NCBI GenBank assembly: GCA_019454045.1
Contig: SKCR01018452.1
Location: forward strand, 1-64,000
Reading direction: 5' to 3'
Origin: Zanthoxylum bungeanum
Lineage: Eukaryota > Streptophyta > Magnoliopsida > Sapindales > Rutaceae
Length of the DNA stretch: 64,000 nt
Of this stretch, positions 34,502 through 44,889 are shown piece after piece; the stretch's first letter is position 1, and every line of letters starts with the position of its first letter. The notes below the pieces were generated by a model. It worked only from the letters and a program-made list of their open reading frames with translations, was not told where the DNA came from and did no database searches. Both the position numbers and the translations under genes were made by a program.

Positions 34502-34680
34502 CATTTAATTATTTGACGACGAATGATATTTGATTGAGCGCGTATAACAAGTAATTAAACGAATATTGCAAATTCAATTCTTGTCTCCCACTATTTTTCG
34601 GCGAGCCTCTAACCCTCTGTCGAGTACTCGGGAAACCGTGTTTCCTAGCAAGCTAGGATCCCGTTAAATATCACACAATC

Positions 34681-35057
34681 TTGACTTTGGCCAACAAATT
34701 GTATGATAATTAACTAGGTAGATCTTAAGATCAATTGGATCCCATCCAATTCCTAGATCCAGTAGGGGGACATCCAAGTGCGAAACATATATCTTATATA
34801 TGCCAATATATCCAATATATTGCCTAACCTTTTTTCCTCTGAATCAACAAAGCCTTGGCTTTGGCACAACAAACTTAGTGATCCCAGTTAAGCACGACCT
34901 ATTGACCATGGATAGCTTCGTAATCAATGTCGATGGACAAGAAGTGGTCTTGACTTTGGCCAACAAACCACAACTTGGACAAGACACTAATATGGAACAA
35001 AGCCTTCGTGATTCAAACACATCCTCGACGGACAAAGGCCTTGACTTTGGCCAACAA
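34681..35057 (-). repeat. Four leader boxes TTGACTTTGGCCAACAA (Copia-II-2)
   Basis: Copies are at 34681-34697, 34855-34872 (diverged, TTGGCTTTGGCACAACAA), 34950-34966 and 35041-35057. The core TTGGCCAA is an 8-bp palindrome. Order and spacing are kept in the two other family-II leaders. Confidence 0.9.
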
Positions 35058-36616
35058 ACCAATGTCGTCTTAGATCTTGAGTAAGAATCACTCAATGGAA
35101 GGAAAAACGCTTAATATTTTGTGAGGGTTTTTCGAGTGCAAATTGGCAGCCAATTTATTATCTTTGTTAAGGTCTCATCATCATACACCCTTAAACATGC
35201 ATTCTAAATACATAATAAAGCACGTATAATAAAATAATAATGATATGCGGATGTATACTTTACACATTGATCCTAGATCAAATCTCTCCATTTCCTCTCT
35301 CCCGCTAGCACAAATATTGCTTCTACCCGTTACACTATACTTCTAAAGAAACCTCATTTACATTGAGGGGAATAGGTGAGAAGAGAATACAAAGAATAAT
35401 GAGGTAATAAGGCTGGACACGCAAGTCCAATTAATAAATTCCAAATTTATTACAACAATTTCTAAAATTGCCCCACCTATCTAATATCCATCCGATATAC
35501 ATTATTCATGCATCGCAACCATGTATTCACGCAAGCATGTTATCAATCAATCTAATCAAATTAATTAATCTGATAATTAATGACCATCCAATGTTCAAAC
35601 AACGATTTGATTTTGCGCGAGTCAAACTCGTTTTGCGAATAAGTACTCAATGTACGAATTCTTGAATTAAATTAAACTACAAAATTAAATCCAATTCAAT
35701 TTGTATTTAATACTAATTCGCTATTTAATTCCAAATTAAATACTACACTTTATTTGACGAACCTTTACGACTTAAATTCCAAATTTAATCGCTACGGGTC
35801 TCAAAGCCTGATTAACGTCCAACGTTAATTTAATTAAAGTCCAATGGGCTTTTAATTAATTTCTTAAGGCGTGGACTTTTGGTCAACTCGGGTCAAACCG
35901 ATACTCAAAGTCCAATAAAGGAGTAACCCAATAAGCCTAGAAATCAATTTAGGCCCATTAGGCCCAATTAAATTTATTAAGGTCCATTAGTCGTATTTGG
36001 GCTTTATGAAGGCGGTTTTGGGCCCAATTGGATCCAACCAATTTAGCTTAAACCTAACTTGGTACAACCAAGCCCAATTACAACATTCAAGCCCACTTTT
36101 ACAAAATAGGCCCAAAATAATTAAATTACAAAAACCCAATTTCACAATTTAATTACACAAAGTGTATTACACAATTAATTACCCAAATCAATATTTCCAA
36201 AAAAAAAATTTGTACAATTAATCATGCTTATTAAGATTAAATCATGTCCAATATAATTTAACAAAAATCAAACCCAAACATGCTCAAAGTGCTCTCGGCA
36301 ATGGGGATTTATATGTCCAATTTTTATATCCGATCCAATTGAATCCAATTAAACATTAAATCATCATTCCCAATTATTTTTCAAGGCATCCAATGAATCA
36401 AAAAACAAAAATCACCAATACCACAATTTAGGGTACCATTCGGCCAAGCCAATAATTTTGGGGAAAAATGTTCCAAACAATTTTTCATCAAATTGATCAA
36501 ATCAAACTTCAATTAAAACACATTTAAGCATATTCATTCATCCAATTTCATAGAATCATGCTCAAAATCATTTTACCCAAATTTTAAGCCCTAATCAAAT
36601 TTCATGCTTTTCAATC

Positions 36617-36628
36617 GCTCTGATACCA
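36617..36628 (-). other. Primer-binding site of Copia-II-2
   Basis: On the minus strand TGGTATCAGAGC lies two bases inside the 5' LTR. It is complementary to the 3' end of plant initiator tRNA-Met, the usual copia primer. Confidence 0.92.
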
Positions 36629-36629
36629 T

Positions 36630-38682
36630 TGTTGGAGTTTCTACGGCCCCGAGGATCGATTAACAAGCATAAAATAAACATGAGAATACATCACGAAGTT
36701 GCAGAATACTCACATCGATCGGTTGAGCGACGCGACAACGAACACAAATTATTTTCTGCTCACTGTCATGGTCATGACAGTTCACTGCAATGGTGTCCTC
36801 CATTTTCGGTTTTGGATCATCTTCGTCAAGCTCCAAGCTTCGTCAAATGATTCCAAGCTTATGGGTGGACTTCCCTATCACCTTCGCATGTCTCTCGGAG
36901 TGCTAGCTCTTGACGATTTTGCCACAAAATCACCACACTTTTGCTTCCCTTGCTCACGGTTTTGCCCAGAAAACCAGTGAAGAAAATGGCCTAAATGCCG
37001 AGAGAGAGAGATGAAAAATTTGGCTCTAATTCGTGAGCCAAGGATATAGAGAGATGAAAATGTGTAATTAATAATTGTTTTCTAAAAACAATTAAACATA
37101 TACAACTTTTTATTTTCAAAAAATCAAGCCATAAATGCTTGCCAACTACTCACATCAACTTCCATCAATCAATGAATAGTGACTGGCGTCAATCACTCAA
37201 AGTGAAAGACATATATCACTTGATTGATGAATGATATGACACTAGATGCGACTAGCGATTTGACGGTTGATTTGACTTGCGTGCCGCACTCGAATTCGAA
37301 ATGCGAATGCGCTCTCAAACAATCCCGGGCTCGGGTTCGTTAATTCCAAATTAACGAATTTTCAGTTGCGTCATAATTAAATCTAATTTAATTAAATAAT
37401 CATGCTTAGCATAATTAATATTCACATCGCTAACGAATTAATTCTAAATCAACTCGTTTGCCCGAATTAAAATCTAATTTTAATTCCGCGTCGAAATCCA
37501 ATTTCGTTTAATATATCGAATATATTAATTTATCGATTAATTCCAAATTAATCGTTATCTCTCTTTAAATGATATTTTAATCCCAAATTAATTTTCTCTC
37601 TCATCATTAATTAATCCCAGATTAATAAAGTGCGAGTCATACGTCATCGGTGAATCTTCGGGAAGCGACCCATGAGATCCCCGGATATGTTGGCCGTAAA
37701 TTCGGTCGTCGGACTATCCGAACACGTAAGTACCTAGTACTACGTTTATAGCGATTTACAAGACAAGGTTGGCTTCTAGCAAAGCGCCATGCCTACCCAA
37801 TTCTCTAGAAATTTCCTTACAGGAATATAAGGATCTATATCAGGCGTAGTATACGTAGTATTGCGTATCTTGATCCAGCATCGGATGATCACGTGCTAGG
37901 CCTAAGGGCTGGAATTGTGTCTGCCCCGTACAAAAACACATATCGGATGTCTGGTAACTAGTCTCTATAATCGGATATACATGACCTAGTCATAATATCC
38001 CGATAGCTGCAGCATTTAAGAGAACCAGCCCCGTATCCTACGTGACCATCATCTCCATATGACTGGAGTGATACTTCCGTCTTGACATCACACCCAACAC
38101 ACTGCGATTCTCGATATACCCAGAAGAGGTGTACACAGAAATCGGTTAAAGCCCTGGACGACCAAAACCAAAGTATATTGATTGTCGCAAGTATTAGCGG
38201 TGTAAGTCTCAAGTTAAGACCAAATACACCTACCCTGATTTCGGACTTCCATAGACACATAGTCATACTACCAATGGAATTCCGATGGGTCTATCCAGAG
38301 CGAAGCTATTTCCCGTACCATCGGTGAAACATAACCTCCTATTACACTTGCATGAGTATCCTATACCCAAATATATGAGAACTATGCCGTTTGTGCCCTC
38401 ACAACGCTCACAAGTGTAATACTAGTCTTTTATGCATTTATCGATGTCCTATCTCGATAATACTCTGACTAGGGATATTTAATGATTAATCCTTCGTGGA
38501 CTAATACTGTCTCATATCATTCTCAATCCAGGAACTAATCATATGGACCTCCTATCATTTATATATCTTGGTGATCTAATCACAAATGATAAGAGAGCAA
38601 TCTCCTTTGTCACATAGTTAATTTGTACAACAACACCATGATATGTACAAATAGTGACGCAATGGGTCATAATTGTCCAACA
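36630..38682 (-). mobile_element. 5' LTR of Copia-II-2
   Basis: 2,053 bp, ends TGTTGGAGTTTC…GTCCAACA, abutting the primer-binding site and followed by CCCAG. It has the same hairpin array (about 37325-37635), with one hairpin unit lost near 37573 compared with the 3' LTR. Confidence 0.92.
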
Positions 38683-38687
38683 CCCAG
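38683..38687. repeat. Target-site duplication of Copia-II-2 (right, CCCAG)
   Basis: Exact partner of 28804-28808. The host integrase resumes right after it. Confidence 0.92.
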
Positions 38688-38804
38688 AAGGAAATAGGTA
38701 GCTCTGTGCGACTCATCATCGACCTTACCATGTCTAACAAAGTTCGGTTTCTCCGTTCGGACACACTGTTTAATTGCGGTGTTCAGGAGTCCACTGTGAA
38801 AGAT
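38688..38804 (-). pseudogene. Copia-II-1 integrase segment 2 (between two insertions)
   Basis: This 117-bp island reads on the minus strand TPQLNSVSERRNRTLLDMV and then RSMMSRTELPISFWG. It is the integrase part holding the third catalytic residue (the Glu of VSER) and leads directly into the words for YAL at 28808. It is bordered by Copia-II-2 on the left and Copia-III-1 on the right. Confidence 0.9.
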
Positions 38805-40771
38805 TGTATGAAACGATTTTCCTTAGCGCGGAAGAAGTTGCTTGTGATGGCACCGGGTCCGGTATGAATCTTTAAAATTTTCTTTGTTTTCTCCCTTTGT
38901 TGTATTAGCCAAGATCAATCCTTTAGTGTCCAACACTTAGATCAACCACTCGATCTTCCGAACTATGACTCGAAACCAACAAACCGAAGTGTGGGCTTCA
39001 CTCACAAAGATTAAACCTATAAACTATTTAGAGATTTAGGATGTCACAATGGTGTTTGGCCTTTTGGAATTTCAAATACTCTCACAACACTTGTGAATAT
39101 TTGAAGTTCTTCTCTCTTTTCTCTCAAATTTTTCTCACAACAATTTTGTGAATGAATGCAAAGTGTTAACCTTAGGAAGTGAGAGAAATGGTAGAGATTA
39201 TATTCTCTTACACAAGCCAACTAACCTTGTCATTAAGCATCTAATGCTTTCTTGCAATGGCCAACACAAAAATGTGAATGCCATACCAAAGCATAAGAAA
39301 TATTAAGCTAAAGACAATGGCTTTGTCATTAATCATTCAATGCTTTCTTTCAATGGCAAACACATAAATGTGGAGGCTATACCAAAGCATAAAATGTATT
39401 AGCTAATGACAAATCTATTAGGTGTATCCAAGCCACCTAATAGACATAATTGCTTGGATGACATGGTAAGCCATATGGCTTTGTCTCCAATGGTAAATAA
39501 AAATCAATATATTAATAATGATTTATTTACCTTCAATTATATTGTAGTAATTATCTCATAATTATTACTAACTTGATTATCTCATAATCAAAGAATTCTA
39601 GAAAACATTAAGTTAAACTAATTTAACATAGTTTTCATTTGTGACAATAAATATTATTAATCTTAATAATAATATATAATTAAATATAATGTGAGCATAT
39701 AACTAGACAAGCTAGTTATATTAGGTTTGCTACAGTTAATCGAGCTAGCACGGGGACCAAATGGACCTACAGTTCCGAGCCTTAATAATTCCGAAATATT
39801 AATTAAACTATTTAATCAAATATTACGAATTATTAACTCTGCGTTATTCCACTAAAAACTCGAAGTTGAACTCCCGTTACCATAGATGGATTAAATAAAT
39901 CGAACATTTTCGGTGTCCATCGATATAGTCATTACATATGGATTAGCCCTTCACGAATATCTCATAAATAGAGTCGGGTCATAAGTCCGTTAAAACCCCT
40001 CTAAATATTTTGTCTCTTAAGCACCATTAATTCTATAATGAACAATTAATTCATAAAAATTATGAATATAAAATATTTTCTATTCGTAATAGAAAAGTTG
40101 AGCGCTCAAATTGTTCAAGTCCCGAATCAACTCTTAAAAGAGATATTCATCTGCTTCTCATAAGAAGGAGTGAATTCCATATCTATGTAAAACGTTCCCA
40201 GCTACATACCAAATCATATCCCCAAAATACGTAGTTATTGGCTGGGAATGCAACACCAACCTCACCATAGTAATTCAAAGAACATAACTTGTCATACAGG
40301 AGTTCGTAGTACACTCAGGATTAAGATCGAATCCATATATGACCATCTATTAGATAAAATGAATTTCTTCGATTAACGTATATTAAAAGAAATTTGTATT
40401 TTTCCGAGTCCAGTCCTATATGATTTTATCATACAAGGTGCCTGCATTCCCATGTCACTACATGAACGATCCTGGATCAAGATCGTCATACAAGTATAGA
40501 ATGGACCGCAGCTATAGATAAACCACAAACAAAGTACCCTCCTTGTTCGCTCTCTATTGACTATTTAGATTACTAATTTTAGACTTAAATCCTCTTGTGC
40601 ATCAAACATACACTAAGTCTAAAGGTACAATATTAATCAAGGTAAACAAGACAATTGGACAATATGCGATATAAATCAAACAACTTTGATAAAAAGAATA
40701 ATGCATTTATTATTATTACAATAATCAATTCCATTTACAATAAATGAAGCTCTAGGACATAAATCCCAACA
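38805..40771 (-). mobile_element. 3' LTR of Copia-III-1
   Basis: 1,967 bp, ends TGTATGAAACG…ATAAATCCCAACA. It keeps a 239-bp segment (39388-39626) absent from the 5' LTR. That segment includes two adjacent hairpins with loop CTC (arms TAATTAT near 39549 and TTGATTAT near 39573). Confidence 0.9.
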
Positions 40772-40785
40772 ATCTCCCACTTGGA
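40772..40785 (-). other. Polypurine tract of Copia-III-1
   Basis: Minus-strand CAAGTGGGAGATT-type tract adjoins the LTR start TGTTGGGATTTATG. Confidence 0.85.
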
Positions 40786-42957
40786 CTAGAGCAAATGGGA
40801 CATGTCATGTAATACTAAACCATTTAGGTGACTTTCAAATACTTTAGCCGATAAGGTTTTTGTAAACAGATCAGCCAGGTTTTCTGCGGATGGAATCTGC
40901 GTGACAACGACATCTCCTCTCTGCACTATCTCCTTGATGAGGTGATATTTCCTCTCAATATGCTTACCCCTCTTGTGGCTTCTTGGTTCTTTGGAGTTCG
41001 CCACTACGCAACTATTATCGCAATAAAGTGTGAGTGGTTTATCAATATCTGGAACAACTTCCAGATCTGCCAAGAACTTACGGAGCCAGACTGCTTCCTT
41101 AGCTGCTTCACAAGCTGCTACATATTCAGCCTCCATGGTGGAGTCAACAATACAAGATTGCTTAATGCTCCTCCATACTATAGCCCCACCACCTAGGGTG
41201 AACACTGATCCAGATGTTGATTTCCTAGAATCGACATCCGTCTGAAAATCAGAGTCAGTATATCCTCTCAGAATCATATCCTGACTTGTATATACTAGCA
41301 TATAATTTCTCGTTCTCCGAAGGTACTTGAGAATATGTTTCACCGCTACCCAATGATCTAATCTTGGGTTGGATTGAAACCTACTGACTACTCCCACTGT
41401 AAAACAGATGTCTGGTCTCGTGCATAACATAGCATACATAAGACTTCCAACTGCAGAAGCATATGGTATATGTCTCATCTCCTCAATTCCTTGAGGTGTC
41501 TTAGGAGACTGTTCCTTAGATAAATGAATCCCATGTCTGAAAGGTAAATTACCTTTCTTGGAATTCTGCATACCAAATCGCACAAGAATCTTATCGATAT
41601 AGGTTGCTTGAGACATTGCTAACAGTCGTTTCTTGCGATCCCGAATGATCTGAATCCCAACTACATAACTTGCCTCTCCAAAATCTTTCATTTGGAATTG
41701 GTTAGCTAGCCAGATTTTCACGTCCGATAATATCTTTACATCATTCCCAATGAGTAAAATATCATCAACGTATAACACAAGGAAAACCACATTCCCATCA
41801 ATGATGCGCTTGTAGACACAAGGCTCATCAATGTTCTACTCAAAGTTATAAGACTTGATCGTAGTATCAAACCTTATGTTCCAAGATCTAGATGCTTGCT
41901 TAAGTCCATAAATGGACCTTTGCAACTTGCATACTTTTTGCTCTTGACCTTGGGTAATAAACCCTTTTGGTTGTACCATATAGATACTCTCATCAAGATT
42001 ACCATTCAAGAATGCAGTCTTGACATCCATTTGCCAAATCTCATAGTCATAATATGCGGCAATGGAAAGAAGAATCCTGATGGATTTAAGCATGGCTACT
42101 GCCGAGAAAGTTTCTTCATAGTCAACTCTCTCTTTTTGGGTATAACCCTTTGCCACTAGCCTAGCCTTGAAAGTCTGTACTTTCCCATCTATTCCTCTTT
42201 TTCTCTTGTAGATCCATTTACAACCTATGGGTTTTACTCCATTAGGTTGGTCTACAAATTCCCAGACCGAGTTAGAATACATGGACTCCATCTCAAGGTT
42301 CATGGCTTTGAGCCATTCTTCTTTATCAGTATCATCCATTGCATTATGATAGGTCAATGGATCATCTATACCATCACAAGATGCAACAACTTGTACCTCA
42401 CCATTTCCTAGATAGCGTTCATGTTGTCTTACAACCCTCCCACTACGCCTAGGTGGTATGGTATCCTGATAAACTTGCATCTGACTTTCGGATGTAGAAG
42501 GTGTTATGTCTTTGTCAACATTTGATAATGATGTACTGGTCGTACCAGCAAGTAACTCCTCAAGTAACACTTTACTTCGAGGTTTGAACTCTCTCATATA
42601 GTCCTCCTCAAGAAATATAGCATTTGTCGACACAAATACTTTATTATCTTCTGGACTATAAAAGAATCCACCCCTAGTTTCCTTAGGATAGCCTACAAAT
42701 AGGCACACCTGTGAACATGGTTCCAACTTAGTAGTCTTGTTCTTTAGCACATGTGCTGGACACCCCAATATGTGGATATGTCGCAAACTAGCTTTACGAC
42801 CATTCCACAACTCTAAGGGAGTCTTAGAAACAGACTTAGAAGGAACTACATTTAGGATATACATTGCAGTTTGCAATGCATACCCCCAGAATGAACTAGG
42901 TAGATTGCTATAACTAAACATTGATCTTATCATTTCTAGTAGGGTTCGATTTCTCAT
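40786..42957 (-). pseudogene. Copia-III-1 integrase C-terminus, reverse transcriptase and RNase H
   Basis: One frame of about 720 codons is interrupted only by a TAG at 41836-41838, where relatives have Gln or another residue before NIDEPCVYK. The upstream part (42957-41839) has LLEMIRSMFSYSNLPSSFWG, the integrase C-terminal region, GCKWIYKRKRGIDGKVQTF and WQMDVKTAFLNGNLDESIYM. The downstream part (41790-40786) has YVDD at residues 7-10, YTDSDFQTDVDSRKSTSG, TMEAEYVAACEAAKEAVWL, CDNSCVVANSKEPRSHKRGK and NLADLFTKTLSAKVF. All catalytic motifs of RT and RNase H are visible. Apart from the one stop it looks competent. Confidence 0.92.
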
Positions 42958-43625
42958 TTCTGCAACACCATTTTGTTGTGGTGTTCCAGGTGCTGTGAAC
43001 TGTAAAACAATTCCATGCTCGACTAAGAATTCCTCAAAATCTCTATCAAGGTATTCTCCTCCACGATCTGATCATAGAATTTTGATGCTTTTACCTAATT
43101 GGTTCTCAACCTCAGCACGATACTCTTTGAACTTTTCAAATGTATCTGACTTGTGCTGCATTAGGTAAACATACCCATATCTGGAATAATCGTCAATGAA
43201 AGTGACAAAGTATTCAAAACCACCTCGGGCTTTTACATTCATCGGTCAGCACGATACTCTTTGAACTTTTCAAATGTATCTGACTTGTGCTGCATTAGGT
43301 AAACATACCCATATCTGGAATAATCGTCAATGAAAGTGACAAAGTATTCAAAACCACCTCGGGCTTTTACATTCATCGGTCCGCAAACATCCGAATGTAT
43401 TAGCTCAAGAGTTTCTTTGGCTCTTATCCATTTTCCAGTAAAAGGTCTCTTGGTCATTTTTCCTTCTAGACAGGATTCGCAGACAGGTAAAGTACCAAGT
43501 TTTAACTGATTTAAAACTCCGTTCTTAATTAGTCTATCTATCCGGTCAAGGTTAATATGACCAAGTCTAAGGTGCCATAAATAAGTATCATCATGAGAAA
43601 TCTTTTTCCGTTTAGTTTTAGATCT
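42958..43625 (-). pseudogene. Copia-III-1 integrase core with tandem duplication
   Basis: The minus strand reads LPVCESCLEGKMTKRPFTGK, LIHSDVCGPMNVKARGGFEY (first catalytic Asp), YVYLMQHKSDTFEKFKEYRA, then after the duplication SDRGGEYLD (second Asp) and PQQNGVAEMRNRT (Glu). A perfect 134-bp tandem duplication (43113-43246 = 43247-43380) shifts the frame, since 134 is not a multiple of three. A TGA near 43069 replaces a codon just before SDRGGEY, probably CGA. Integration activity is therefore lost. Confidence 0.9.
43113..43380. repeat. Perfect 134-bp tandem duplication
   Basis: 43113-43246 and 43247-43380 are identical at every base I compared, from CAGCACGATACTC to TTCATCGGT. It duplicates the integrase segment from HSDVCGP-adjacent codons to KEYRA. 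Confidence 0.97.
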
Positions 43626-44100
43626 TTAAATCTTAAACATTTCAGTATTAAACAGTGATTCATGCATTAACGGCCTTAATACATATAGATTATTTTCGGA
43701 GTTTCCCGTGCATATATTTAATCCATTTCTACTAATAATAACTGACTTATTATTAAATGAAACAGAAAAACCACATTCCATAAGTTTTGTTACAGAAATC
43801 AAATTCCTGCGAAAACCAGGAATATATAGCACACCATTCAAACATAAATAACTTTTATTAAAATTCGAATTTGAAACTCCCACTGCTCTTGCTAAAATAG
43901 CATCCCCTGTCCCAACTCCCATGGTAAAGCTACCTTCAGTAAGGTCCCTCCATGAGTCAAGTAGCTGCAAAGAACAACAAACATGGTTAGTGGCACCAGA
44001 ATCAACAATCTATATGGATTTATCATCCTCCACCAAAAGAGTCTCAATGACAAGTAAATCATATTTACCTGTATTCTTCTTCTCTTTAAGCTCTGCAAGG
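43626..44100 (-). pseudogene. Copia-III-1 protease region
   Basis: The minus strand shows the aspartic protease site IVDSGATNHVCCSLQLLD near 43965-44015 with the canonical DSG. An in-frame TAG stands just before it (KSI-stop-IVDSG), where Trp is usual. A 114-codon open piece (43626-43970) follows with VGTGDAILARAVG, LNGVLYIPGFRRNLISVTKL and GNSENNLYVLRPLMH. It would cleave the polyprotein. Confidence 0.85.
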
Positions 44101-44889
44101 TATTTAGGACAATTCCTTTTCTAATGCCCTTGTTGTTCACAATGGAAACATTTTCCTTTGGCATTGGTTCTTTTAGAGCTTTTATTGTTCTTGTTTTTCA
44201 TTATTTTTTCCTTTGCCTTCCAATTGCCTTTCTTCTTCTTCTTTGCAGATTTAGAAGATTCGGCAACATTTGCCTCAGCATTGGGCCTACGAGGACTGTT
44301 CATAATGGACTCATAATTGGTGAGTTCATTCAGCAGTTCAGTCAATGTGAAAGTCAACTTGTTCATAGAACAGTTGCTCTTAAACTGCAGGAAACTCTTC
44401 GGAAGGGTTTCCATGATCATTGTCACCTGGCTTTGTACATTAATACGTGCACCATGGGTTTCAGCCATATTAAGATGAGCCATCATCCTTAACACATGGT
44501 CTCAGACTGATGCCTTCCTTCATTCTAGTGGTCAATACAGAGGCAATTGCCTCATGTTGTTGCTGGTCTGAAGGTTCCCCAAACATGTTCTGCAATGACT
44601 GCATAATCATTGATGCTGTCGCCATAGGCTCATGCTGTGCAGCAAGAACCTCAGACATGGATGTTATCAAATAGCTATGGGCTTTCTCATTAGCTTTAAT
44701 CCAATTATTATAGGCATTACGTGCAGCTCTACCAGCATTAGGTGCTGGCTCAGGAGGACATTCCTCCATTAGGACAAATTTAAGGTCGTCACAGACCAAG
44801 ATAACATTCATGTCACTTTTCCATTTAACATAATTATCCCCGGTTAATTTTTCTTGTTGTTTGATAATGGAGATTATTGCAGATGCCAT
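44101..44889 (-). pseudogene. Copia-III-1 gag with zinc knuckle
   Basis: It starts at ATG 44889 (MASAIISIIKQQEKLTGDNY, chosen because the upstream codons lack gag-like text). It continues as a copia gag with VKWKSDMNVILVCDDLKFVL and QSLQNMFGEPSDQQQHEAIA. A frameshift near 44480-44495 moves the frame to MLRMMAHLNMAETHG, and then comes a Lys-rich stretch. The zinc knuckle reads CFHCEQQGH-stop-KRNC (44105-44160), with TAG where Trp is usual (TGG to TAG). Gag would form the virus-like particle and bind RNA. Confidence 0.88.

Larger units (their letters stand above)
34131..36616 (-). other. Long 5' leader of Copia-II-2
   Basis: About 2.5 kb lie between gag and the primer-binding site. The leader contains the AGT-CCA-ACT hairpin series (34354-34501), a structured block with GGAAAC/GTTTCC and CCTAGC/GCTAGG stems (34631-34657), four TTGGCCAA boxes (34681-35057), and further hairpins (35722-35829). 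Opposed short frames exist on both strands at 34800-35095. The 35830-36130 stretch is rich in GGCCCAATTAGG-like words. No standard gene is seen. Confidence 0.75.
28809..38682 (-). mobile_element. Copia-II-2: nested family-II element with ruined coding region
   Basis: Two LTRs (28809-30888, 36630-38682), polypurine tract, primer-binding site and exact CCCAG duplications define a complete insertion of 9,874 bp. By eye, its LTRs differ at about 37 of 900 bases (roughly 4%), similar to its host. Its internal coding part (about 30900-34130), however, is so decayed that no open frame above about 75 codons matches pol, and much of gag and RT is missing. It was probably already non-autonomous when it moved and used proteins supplied by relatives. 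Confidence 0.9.

Noticed and set aside
36629..36980. Similar frames at 28878-29159, 36699-36980 and 56551-56823 (words HFRFWIIFVKLQASSNDSKL)
   Set aside because: They look conserved only because they are copies of one LTR region; they run antisense to the element and start inside the LTR edge.
44124..44492. 122-codon plus-strand frame opposite gag of Copia-III-1
   Set aside because: Antisense shadow of a clear gag reading frame with a zinc knuckle.
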